A DNA stretch of 22,530 nt, taken from IMG/VR virus record IMGVR_UViG_3300024344_000137, positions 1 to 22,530 of that record; one strand, 5' to 3'. Every line of letters begins with the position of its first letter. Within the stretch, counting starts at the first letter, position 1. Below, piece after piece: positions 15,347 to 22,334 of the stretch. The notes below the pieces were generated by a model, which had not been told where the DNA came from, searched no databases, and saw nothing but the letters and a program-made list of their open reading frames with translations. The position numbers and the translations under genes were made by a program. This DNA comes from a virus.

Positions 15347-16885
15347 ATGACTGAATTAGATAAATTTATAAATATATTTGAAGGCTTAAACAGTGCCTAC
15401 GGTCAAACCGTAAAGACAGATCAATTCAGTGAAAAAGGTAAACATAAAACTAAATCATTTACAATATCAAATCCTGTAACTAAAAAATTATGGAGAGAAC
15501 ATCTAGAGGGTAAGGACCCTGCATTAGGTATTGTACCAATCAATAAAGAAAACAAATGTAAGTGGGGATGTATTGATATTGATACTTATCCATTTGATCA
15601 TAAAAAATTTATATTAAAATTAAAAGAAAAAAACATACCTATAATTGTTTGTAGATCTAAGTCAGGCGGAGCGCACGCATTTTTATTTACAAAAGAATTT
15701 GTTCCTGCAACAGTAATGAGAGTAAAACTAAAACTTATTGCATCTGCAATGGGGTTTGCAGGTGCAGAAATATTTCCTAAACAAGATTATATAAGAGTAG
15801 ATCGTGGAGATACAGGTAGTTTTTTAAACTTACCTTATCATGCAAATGAAAGAACAGTTAGATATGCATATAATTTAGATGGTAATGTTTTAAAAATAGA
15901 TGAATTTTTTAAACTACATGAAGATATAGCTTTAACAGGAGAGCAATTAAATAATTTAAAAATAGAAAACAAAAAAGAAGAAACAGATCTTTTCAAAGGA
16001 ATGCCTCCTTGTTTAATTACATTGTTAAGTGATGGTGTGCCAGATGGTCAAAGAAACAACTGCATGTATAATGTTGGAGTTTATTTAAAGAAAAGATATC
16101 CAGATAAAGAAGAATGGCAAAGTTATATGTTTACTTACAACAAACAATTTATGACTCCTCCGTTAGATGCAACAGAAATAAATACTTTAATAGGTTCTTT
16201 AGATAGTAAAGAGTATAATTATAAATGTAAGGATGAGCCTATACATAGTTTTTGTGATGCTAAAAAGTGTGCACTACAACAATTTGGCGTAGGTGATAAT
16301 GCTCCTACACCAGAGATTACAGAGATTAGAAAGTATGATTCTGATCCACCAATATACTTTGCATCTATTGATGGCGAAAGTGTTGAAGTGGATGATGCAA
16401 CACTGCACGATCCAGAAAAGTTTTCTTTGGCGTGTATGAATCAAATAGGTAAACCAATGATGCCTGTACCAAAACATATGTGGCGAAGGCTACTTATAAA
16501 ATTATTTGCTAATTTAGAAACTATTCCTGCGCCAGCATCATCTAAACTAGATGTGCAGCTAAAAGAAATACTAGCAGACTATATAAATAAAACTCCAGGT
16601 AAAGAATTAAAAGATGTTATGAGGGGTATTGCTTTTACTGATACCGATGGTTTTACTTATTTTAAATTTAAAGATTTTTGGAAGTATTTATTAAAAACTA
16701 AATCGTGGGCAGAAAGAACTTACCCTAAACAAAAAACAGTAAGATTATTACAATCTTTATTTGAAGCAGAAGAAACATCACCTAAAGTTGGCACAAAAAC
16801 AATTAGATTATTAAAAATGCCTACTATTAAATTAGAAAGACCAAATCCAAGAACAACTAAAATAGAAAAATCACCATGGCTATAG
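15347..16885 (+). CDS. Archaeo-eukaryotic-type (AEP) primase with PriCT-like region
   Basis: This 512-residue protein carries AEP catalytic motifs: IDID with Asp77 and Asp79 (metal binding), SGGAH with Ser106 and His110, then AEIFPKQ and GSFLNLPYH, the pattern of phage and TOTE-type AEP primases. A PriCT-like helical region follows (about 213-285, DGVPDGQRNNCMYNVGVYLK). Next comes a Cys cluster CKDEPIHSFCDAKKC that may bind metal, and a C-terminal domain of about 190 residues (HMWRRLLIKLFANLETIP...) that I do not recognise. AEP enzymes make primers and may also polymerise DNA. I chose ATG 15347 over GTG 15341 because ATG is the commoner start; GAGTGG at 15339-15344 is close to both. It overlaps the helicase gene by 10 bases. 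Confidence 0.87.
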   Translation: MTELDKFINIFEGLNSAYGQTVKTDQFSEKGKHKTKSFTISNPVTKKLWREHLEGKDPALGIVPINKENKCKWGCIDIDTYPFDHKKFILKLKEKNIPIIVCRSKSGGAHAFLFTKEFVPATVMRVKLKLIASAMGFAGAEIFPKQDYIRVDRGDTGSFLNLPYHANERTVRYAYNLDGNVLKIDEFFKLHEDIALTGEQLNNLKIENKKEETDLFKGMPPCLITLLSDGVPDGQRNNCMYNVGVYLKKRYPDKEEWQSYMFTYNKQFMTPPLDATEINTLIGSLDSKEYNYKCKDEPIHSFCDAKKCALQQFGVGDNAPTPEITEIRKYDSDPPIYFASIDGESVEVDDATLHDPEKFSLACMNQIGKPMMPVPKHMWRRLLIKLFANLETIPAPASSKLDVQLKEILADYINKTPGKELKDVMRGIAFTDTDGFTYFKFKDFWKYLLKTKSWAERTYPKQKTVRLLQSLFEAEETSPKVGTKTIRLLKMPTIKLERPNPRTTKIEKSPWL

Positions 16886-18414
16886 TAAAAAAAATAATGG
16901 GACCACCCGGAACAGGCAAAACATACAGACTAGTAAACCACTATTTAAAAAAAGAATTAAATGAGTATAATACTAACCCACAAAAAATAGTATATATTAC
17001 ATTTAGTAAAGCTGCAGCAGAAGAAGCAGAAGAAAGAATTTCAGAACTATTTCCTGACAAAAAATTAAAACATATATCTACCATGCATAAAATGGGTAAA
17101 GACGAATGCGGTATAGATACAAACATTTATTTACTTAAAAATAAAAAATGGAATAGATTTAAACAAGAGTATCCAGAATGGACAAACATATCGTTTGAAA
17201 CAAAACCTGATGCGGTGGGTAATCCAATGTATAAAAACAAGCATTTAGAAATAATACAATATGCAAGATCTAAATTAATTTCTATAGAAAGTGCAACTGT
17301 TGAATTACAGAAACATCATGATGTAGATGTAGATACTACAATACAATTAGAAACAGATTTAAGATTATACAAAGAAGGATCTAAGATGATTGAATTCTAT
17401 GATATGATCAACAAGTTTGTCGAGGAAGAAAGATGTCCTCCACTCGATGTCATCTTCCTCGATGAAGCCCAGGACCTTAGTCCACATCAGTGGAAGTGTT
17501 TTGATTATATAAAATCTAATTGCAAGAGAGCTTACATAGCAGGCGATGATGATCAAACTATTTATGGGTTTCAAGGAGCAGATCCTAATTGCTTTATGTT
17601 GCAAGAAGGAGAAAGAGACGATCAAGAAATATCACGAAGAGTTCCAAGAACTGTGCACAAAGAAGCTGTTAAGATATTAGATAGACTTGGTGTTAGAATA
17701 AAGAAAAAATGGGTACCAAGAGATGCAGAAGGTATGGTTCACTATAATCAAATACTAGAAGAGATTGATTTTTCTAAAGGTGAGTGGATGATATTAGCTA
17801 GAACGAACAAATTATTACTAAATATTTCAGAGCATTTTTATTCTTTAGGTATGAGATTTAGTGGTAAAACAAATAAACATTTACCCAACTCTATATTAGA
17901 AGTCTATCGAATCTGGACAAGATTAAATCAAGGAGCATCTGTTTCTGCCGAAGAAGCTGAAAAACTTTATGCACATTTAGTGGTTAAGAAAGGACATGTA
18001 GCAAGAGGTTATTCTGATGGAAGAACCGTGCAGCGAGAGACGAGTGTAGACTTACAAAAATTAAAAAAAGACCATGGTTTATTAATAGAGGGTGATTGGA
18101 AACAATTACATATTCCAGAAGAAACAAAAGAATATATGCAAACGTTATTAGAAAGAGGAGATACTTTAATGGATAAATCAAATATACAACTACTTACTTT
18201 ACATGGTTCAAAAGGTAAAGAGTGTGAAAACATATGTTTGTTCACAGACTATGGTGTTGAAGGACAAGATGAATTTATTTATCGAGCAGCATATGATGAC
18301 CCAGATCCTGAACATAGATTATTTTATGTAGGCACAACAAGAGCAAAAGAAAATTTACATATAATGCAACCATCATCAGATTATCATTACACAATAGGAG
18401 AACCAATAGTATGA
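16876..18414 (+). CDS. UvrD/Rep-like superfamily 1 DNA helicase
   Basis: This 512-residue SF1 helicase shows Walker A GPPGTGKT (residues 9-16), Ia VYITFSKAAAEEAEERI, Walker B FLDEAQD (DEAQD 196-200), III GDDDQTIYGFQGAD (from 223), V LTLHGSKGKECENICLF and VI RLFYVGTTRAKENLHIM. These are the UvrD/PcrA/Rep signatures, enzymes that unwind DNA 3' to 5'. At 512 residues it is shorter than bacterial UvrD or Rep (about 670-720), so the accessory 1B/2B subdomains are probably reduced. It overlaps the primase by 10 bases and the DUF3310 gene by ATGA. With no DnaB or gp4-type helicase visible, it is the best candidate for fork unwinding; that role is inferred. Confidence 0.93.
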   Translation: MAIVKKIMGPPGTGKTYRLVNHYLKKELNEYNTNPQKIVYITFSKAAAEEAEERISELFPDKKLKHISTMHKMGKDECGIDTNIYLLKNKKWNRFKQEYPEWTNISFETKPDAVGNPMYKNKHLEIIQYARSKLISIESATVELQKHHDVDVDTTIQLETDLRLYKEGSKMIEFYDMINKFVEEERCPPLDVIFLDEAQDLSPHQWKCFDYIKSNCKRAYIAGDDDQTIYGFQGADPNCFMLQEGERDDQEISRRVPRTVHKEAVKILDRLGVRIKKKWVPRDAEGMVHYNQILEEIDFSKGEWMILARTNKLLLNISEHFYSLGMRFSGKTNKHLPNSILEVYRIWTRLNQGASVSAEEAEKLYAHLVVKKGHVARGYSDGRTVQRETSVDLQKLKKDHGLLIEGDWKQLHIPEETKEYMQTLLERGDTLMDKSNIQLLTLHGSKGKECENICLFTDYGVEGQDEFIYRAAYDDPDPEHRLFYVGTTRAKENLHIMQPSSDYHYTIGEPIV

Positions 18415-18665
18415 GCGACATATATAAAAAACAAGTAGGAGGAACTCACTATAGATCTATGGTGATACAGCCATCAGAGTTCATAAACAAAAACAACTTG
18501 CCCTTTGCAGAAGGAAACGCTATAAAATATTTGTGCAGGCACAAGCAGAAAAATCAGAAAGAAGACTTACTAAAAGCTAAACATTACATTGATATGGCAA
18601 TTGATAGAGATTATCCAGAAAAACCGAAAGAAGAAAAAACAAATTCATGGGGAATAACTAAGTGA
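18411..18665 (+). CDS. DUF3310 / T7 gp1.7-like nucleotide kinase-type protein
   Basis: This 84-residue protein matches the DUF3310 pattern: VGGTHYRSMVIQPSEFI, then NLPFAEGNAIKYLCRHKQK and EDLLKAKHYIDMAID. The family includes T7 gp1.7, described as an unusual dTMP/dGMP kinase that lacks a Walker A loop. It is common beside family A polymerases, where it could raise dNTP supply. Activity here is inferred from the family only. It starts in an ATGA overlap with the helicase gene, with AGGAG 10 bases upstream, and its stop overlaps the polymerase ATG (TGATG), so it is coupled to both. Confidence 0.85.
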   Translation: MSDIYKKQVGGTHYRSMVIQPSEFINKNNLPFAEGNAIKYLCRHKQKNQKEDLLKAKHYIDMAIDRDYPEKPKEEKTNSWGITK

Positions 18666-20560
18666 TGTTTGAAGCTCAAACGGAATGGATAAGTCCAGAG
18701 TCTTTTCCGGATCTTAAAGAGCACAAATACATAGCAATAGATTTAGAAACAAGAGATCCAGGTCTAAAGTCTAAGGGATCTGGTGCATTAGTTGGCGAAG
18801 GAGAAATTGTAGGAATAGCTGTAGCTGTAGAGGGATGGTCAGGTTATTATTCTTTTGGACATAAAGAAGGAAACTTTTTTGATGAAGCTGTAGTAATGCG
18901 ATGGATAAAAGAAGTATGTGCATTGCCATGTGTTAAATTATTTCATAACGCAATGTATGATGTATGTTGGTTAAGAGCATACGGAGTGCAAATAAATGGC
19001 CATATTGTTGATACGATGGTTATGGCATCACTTATAGATGAAAATAGATTTTGGTATTCATTAAACAGTTTATCTCTAGATTATCTTAATCAAGTAAAAG
19101 ATGAAACAGCACTAAGAGCTGCAGCAGATAAAGCAGGCATAGATGCTAAAGCTGAAATGTGGAAACTACCTGCAATGTATGTGGGGTCTTATGCAGAAAA
19201 AGATGCAGAGCTAACTTTAAGTTTGTTTAAAAGATTATCTAAAGAAATTAAAGCACAAGATCTTACAAAAGTATTTGATCTTGAAACACAATTGTTTCCG
19301 TGTTTAATTGATATGAAATTTAAGGGAGTACGCGTAGACGTTGAAGCTGCTCATAAATTAAAGAAACAATTAGCATCACAAGAAGAAACGTTACTCCTAG
19401 AAGTAAAAAAAGAAACAGGAATAGAGCCTCAAATATGGGCAGCAAGAAGCATTGCCAAAGTTTTTGATAAATTGAAATTAGACTATGAAATAACCGCAAA
19501 AACAAAAGCTCCCTCCTTTACTAAAAATTTTTTACAAGAACATACAAATCCTGTCGTGCAGAGAATAGCAAAAGCTAGAGAAATAAACAAGGCACATACT
19601 ACATTTATAGACACTATAATTAAGTATCAGTATAAAGGTAGAATACATGCGGATATTAATCCTATTAGAGGCGATAGTGGGGGCACGGTAACTGGTAGAT
19701 TTTCATATTCTAATCCTAACCTTCAGCAAATTCCAGCGAGGAACAAGCAGCTAGGGCCAATGATTAGATCATTATTTATACCAGAACACAATCACAAGTG
19801 GGGATGTTTTGATTACAGTCAGCAAGAACCAAGACTAGTTGTACACTATGCAGCTACAAAATTTAAAGGTGATGAAGAAGTAGTTGAAATTGTAGAAAGG
19901 TTTCAAAACAATACAGTAGACTTCCATCAAACTGTTGCAAACATGGCTAACATATCAAGAACACAAGCTAAAACAATTAACCTTGGATTATTTTATGGTA
20001 TGGGTAAAGCTAAACTACAAGCAGAGTTAGGTTTGTCTACAAAAGAAGAAGCAGTAAAATTATTTAACAAATATCATGATAGTGTGCCTTTTGTAAAAGA
20101 TCTTATGGATGCAATATCAAGAGATGGTGCTGCATTTGGATACATAAAAACATTTGGTGGTAGAAAATGTAGGTTTGATAAATGGGAGATAGCGGAATGG
20201 AACAACGGTAAATTTGTTGCACCAATGAGTAAAGCAGATGCAGAGGCAGCATACTTTAAAAAATATCCTAAAGCTACAAAAGCAAATATAAGAAGAGCTA
20301 TGACTTACAAAGCATTAAATAAATTAATACAAGGTAGTGCAGCCGACATGACAAAACAATCTATGTTAAATTTATATAGAGAAGGTATTGTGCCACACAT
20401 ACAAATACATGATGAATTAGATATTTCTGTTGAATCAGATAATCAAGCTAAAAAAATTATTGAGATTATGGAAAATGCTGTTAAGTTAAAGATCCCTAAT
20501 AAAGTAGATTATGAATCTGGAAATAGTTGGGGAGATATATATAATAAACCAGGAGGTTAG
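18665..20560 (+). CDS. polA: Family A DNA polymerase with 3'-5' exonuclease, Leu762 type
   Basis: This 631-residue replicative polymerase has proofreading motifs Exo I IDLET (Asp26, Glu28), Exo II HNAMYD (Asp99) and Exo III YAEKD (Tyr176, Asp180). Polymerase motif A is FDYSQQEPR (Asp383, Glu388), motif B RTQAKTINLGLFYG (Arg432, Lys436) and motif C HDE (582-584). All catalytic residues are present and there is no 5' nuclease domain. Leu440 occupies the position of E. coli Phe762; marine phages carry Phe, Tyr or Leu there, and Leu has been linked to a temperate or slower replication style. I use ATG 18665, giving a TGATG overlap; GTG 18662 would add one residue. The last bases include the ribosome site of the next gene. 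Confidence 0.96.
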   Translation: MFEAQTEWISPESFPDLKEHKYIAIDLETRDPGLKSKGSGALVGEGEIVGIAVAVEGWSGYYSFGHKEGNFFDEAVVMRWIKEVCALPCVKLFHNAMYDVCWLRAYGVQINGHIVDTMVMASLIDENRFWYSLNSLSLDYLNQVKDETALRAAADKAGIDAKAEMWKLPAMYVGSYAEKDAELTLSLFKRLSKEIKAQDLTKVFDLETQLFPCLIDMKFKGVRVDVEAAHKLKKQLASQEETLLLEVKKETGIEPQIWAARSIAKVFDKLKLDYEITAKTKAPSFTKNFLQEHTNPVVQRIAKAREINKAHTTFIDTIIKYQYKGRIHADINPIRGDSGGTVTGRFSYSNPNLQQIPARNKQLGPMIRSLFIPEHNHKWGCFDYSQQEPRLVVHYAATKFKGDEEVVEIVERFQNNTVDFHQTVANMANISRTQAKTINLGLFYGMGKAKLQAELGLSTKEEAVKLFNKYHDSVPFVKDLMDAISRDGAAFGYIKTFGGRKCRFDKWEIAEWNNGKFVAPMSKADAEAAYFKKYPKATKANIRRAMTYKALNKLIQGSAADMTKQSMLNLYREGIVPHIQIHDELDISVESDNQAKKIIEIMENAVKLKIPNKVDYESGNSWGDIYNKPGG

Positions 20561-20562
20561 TT

Positions 20563-20667
20563 ATGGAAATGATAAACAAAATAGTAGCAAAAGTTAAATC
20601 TGATAGAAAAGTACAAATCGGAGTAGCTGTTGTTGCAATAATTATAATATATAATTTAATTAAATAA
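20563..20667 (+). CDS. 34-residue single-pass membrane peptide
   Basis: A strong AGGAGG (20551-20556), inside the end of the polymerase gene, lies 6 bases before ATG 20563. The peptide has a basic N-terminal half (MEMINKIVAKVKSDRK) and one hydrophobic helix (VQIGVAVVAIIIIYNLI), ending in Lys. An N-in, single-helix topology is expected from the positive residues before the helix. The strong ribosome site and fit between neighbours argue that it is real. I recall similar tiny peptides behind polymerase genes in marine phage contigs. Role unknown: membrane anchoring, a holin-like function or superinfection exclusion are all possible. Confidence 0.75.
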   Translation: MEMINKIVAKVKSDRKVQIGVAVVAIIIIYNLIK

Positions 20668-20676
20668 TTATGACAC

Positions 20677-21327
20677 ATGGCCTATTTAAATGCAAACATA
20701 CCTGTGACTTATGCACAGATCAGAAGAGAATATCTTTACGATCTTAAAAAGCATCACGGCGAAACTGAAGATTGCATTGTATTTGGCCTTACATCAATTA
20801 CAGGGCGCCCTATACTCTTTCATGCGATTATGGAAAATGGTGCAATCTTTTATAGATTGCCTATCTCTGCGTTTATACAAAGAGGTTTTGATCCAAAAGA
20901 AGTACCTGGGCGTCGACTTGATGAATTGCAGCTATGGAATTGTTTTAGTTATTATCCTGCTGTTACTTCTTACGATATCTTAGATGGACAATCAGGAAAA
21001 TATATTGGTAAAGATAAAAAATGGCATTATGGTGCATACCTTTTCACAGTTGACTTTGCACATCCAGAGAGTAATATAGTAGATACAGATCATTCTGAAA
21101 TACCGCACGAACATAAGTGCGCACATATACTTGCCTTAGATGACGGCAACTATGCGGCACAGCCAAACAATAGATTAATTTGGGACATCCCATCATTTAC
21201 AGTTAAGGACGAAATTCCTGACTGGAAAGTACAGACAAGTGAATGGAATGTTGAAGATACTCGTAAATGGAGAACAGAAGACACTGATAAATTTTTTTAC
21301 GAAATTGAGGAGAAAAAAAATGACTAA
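20677..21327 (+). CDS. Conserved marine-phage protein of unknown function (216 aa)
   Basis: This 216-residue protein starts MAYLNANIPVTYAQIRREYL, then YDLKKHHGETEDCIVFGLTS, GRPILFHAIMENGAIFYRLP and, later, LWNCFSYYPAVTSYDILDGQ and YGAYLFTVDFAH. It is rich in Tyr, Trp and His, with an acidic Trp-containing tail (WNVEDTRKWRTEDTDKFFYE). I recall the family as a frequent hypothetical in marine podoviruses; it looks like a soluble cytoplasmic protein and I cannot assign a fold. No Shine-Dalgarno precedes the ATG. A TATAAT (20650-20655) lies at a distance that would give a short leader, but the matching -35 is poor. It overlaps the next gene by 8 bases. Confidence 0.78.
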   Translation: MAYLNANIPVTYAQIRREYLYDLKKHHGETEDCIVFGLTSITGRPILFHAIMENGAIFYRLPISAFIQRGFDPKEVPGRRLDELQLWNCFSYYPAVTSYDILDGQSGKYIGKDKKWHYGAYLFTVDFAHPESNIVDTDHSEIPHEHKCAHILALDDGNYAAQPNNRLIWDIPSFTVKDEIPDWKVQTSEWNVEDTRKWRTEDTDKFFYEIEEKKND

Positions 21328-21487
21328 ATGTAAAAATTGCCAACACGATTGTCATTGTGATGGGGATCTTCATGCAGATGAATATGGTACTTGTGCTTGC
21401 GATAATTGTGCATGTAAAAGAACATATAAGAAAAAGCAAGATCATGGGACTGATATGTCATACGAAAACGAGGTCAAACAAAAATAA
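21320..21487 (+). CDS. Metallothionein-like cysteine-rich miniprotein (55 aa)
   Basis: GAGGAG stands just before ATG 21320; the longer upstream frame is a shadow of the preceding gene. The product has eight Cys within residues 4-32, arranged C-x2-C-x3-C-x-C (4, 7, 11, 13) and C-x-C-x2-C-x-C (25, 27, 30, 32), with His at 9, 12 and 18. Dense CxC/CxxC pairs plus His and few hydrophobic residues are typical of metallothioneins or small zinc-cluster proteins. The two Cys quartets could each hold a metal or form one shared cluster. The tail (RTYKKKQDHGTDMSYENE) is charged. It overlaps the previous gene by 8 bases. Metal storage, zinc supply to phage enzymes or redox protection are candidate roles; an alternative is a zinc-finger adaptor. 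Confidence 0.72.
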   Translation: MTKCKNCQHDCHCDGDLHADEYGTCACDNCACKRTYKKKQDHGTDMSYENEVKQK

Positions 21488-21488
21488 T

Positions 21489-21493
21489 GGAGG
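21489..21493 (+). promoter_or_regulatory. Shine-Dalgarno site deciding the start at 21502
   Basis: GGAGG lies 8 bases before ATG 21502. The in-frame ATG at 21487 has only a GAGG 13 bases upstream and would add five residues (MEVSR) ahead of the signal peptide. The 21502 start gives a cleaner secretion signal. Confidence 0.65.
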
Positions 21494-21501
21494 TTAGCAG
21501 G

Positions 21502-22224
21502 ATGAACTATTATTTTACAGGTATGTTAATTATTTTAATGACCTTATTGGCTTTTTGCGTAAAACCAGCTTATGGTGGTTCTACACAAACAAACACATCC
21601 GGATCTAATACAGCAATTGAAGGAGGATACACTTCAACTGCTACAACTACATATCAATCCGGTTCTGAATCTACATCTACAACTAACAATACTACAAACT
21701 CAGATATAAAATCTGCACCACCATCAGCTGCAGCGCCTTCTTATAATTCTATGACACAAGATGTTTGCGCTGTTGGAGTTTCAATGGGTGTTCAAACATT
21801 TGGTATAGGTGTATCTGGTGGAAAACATGTAATCGATGAAAATTGTGAAAGATTAAAATTAGCAAGAATACTTAATGATTTTGGTATGAAGGTAGCAGCA
21901 GTTGCTATCCTTTGCCAAGATGAGCGTGTGTTTGAGTCAATGATACAAGCAGGCACTCCATGTCCTATTGATGGTAGAATTGGAAAAGAAGCTCAAGCAT
22001 TATGGTCTAAGTATGATCATGAAAGACCAGACTATGATTTATATGTAAAACGTATGAAAGCTAGAGAAAAAAAAGAAGAAAAAATAGCTAAAGAAGCGGC
22101 AATAGCTGAAAAAAAAAGAATTGAAGAAGAAGCTAAGATGACAAAAGAATTTGAAAAAGCAGATAGAGAAGCTGCTAAAGATAAAATTAAAGAAGAACTT
22201 AAAAATTTAAAAAACGTTAGATGA
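21502..22224 (+). CDS. Exported phage protein with signal peptide and charged C-terminal helix (240 aa)
   Basis: The product starts MNYYFTGMLIILMTLLAFCV and reaches a probable signal peptidase site after KPAYG or near it. FC at this place is not a lipobox, so it is probably not a lipoprotein. A Ser/Thr/Asn-rich, likely disordered stretch follows (about 27-75). Next is a conserved-looking domain (VCAVGVSMGVQTFGIGVSGG, then DENCERLKLARILNDFGMKV, AILCQDERVF and CPIDGRIG) whose Cys residues could form disulfides in the periplasm. The end is a Lys/Glu-rich helix (about 180-240). I recall this domain in many marine phage genomes, always unannotated. Periplasmic or virion-surface action is inferred. 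The stop overlaps the next start by ATGA. Confidence 0.75.
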   Translation: MNYYFTGMLIILMTLLAFCVKPAYGGSTQTNTSGSNTAIEGGYTSTATTTYQSGSESTSTTNNTTNSDIKSAPPSAAAPSYNSMTQDVCAVGVSMGVQTFGIGVSGGKHVIDENCERLKLARILNDFGMKVAAVAILCQDERVFESMIQAGTPCPIDGRIGKEAQALWSKYDHERPDYDLYVKRMKAREKKEEKIAKEAAIAEKKRIEEEAKMTKEFEKADREAAKDKIKEELKNLKNVR

Positions 22225-22334
22225 TTTGGTTAACAATAATGATAATAGGAGCGGGATATGCGTTTTATCGTATTAATAAATTTGCTGATGATGTTAACCC
22301 TTACAACTTCAGCAGAAGAAATAACAACAAATAA
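22221..22334 (+). CDS. Small membrane peptide, overlaps next gene (37 aa)
   Basis: ATG 22221 overlaps the upstream TGA (ATGA), a coupling arrangement, but there is no good Shine-Dalgarno. The peptide starts MIWLTIMIIGAGYAFYRINK with a short hydrophobic helix, then a polar tail (FADDVNPYNFSRRNNNK). Its last 77 bases overlap the exported-protein gene at 22258 in another frame. Hydrophobic N-terminus plus basic tail looks like a genuine small membrane protein, but the weak initiation signal leaves doubt. Confidence 0.5.
   Translation: MIWLTIMIIGAGYAFYRINKFADDVNPYNFSRRNNNK
22247..22251 (+). promoter_or_regulatory. Shine-Dalgarno site for gene at 22258
   Basis: AGGAG is 6 bases before ATG 22258 and lies within the 37-residue membrane-peptide gene. 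It is the stronger initiation signal of the two overlapping genes. Confidence 0.65.

Noticed and set aside
20670-20747. A 25-codon frame from ATG 20670 with a CKHTCDLC zinc-ribbon-like motif
   Set aside because: It has no Shine-Dalgarno, overlaps the start of the better-supported 216-residue gene in another frame, and is too short to judge; the Cys pattern is probably chance.
21502-21600. Lipoprotein signal (LLAFC) in the exported protein
   Set aside because: The residue before Cys is Phe; a lipobox needs Gly, Ala or Ser there, so ordinary signal peptidase cleavage is more likely.
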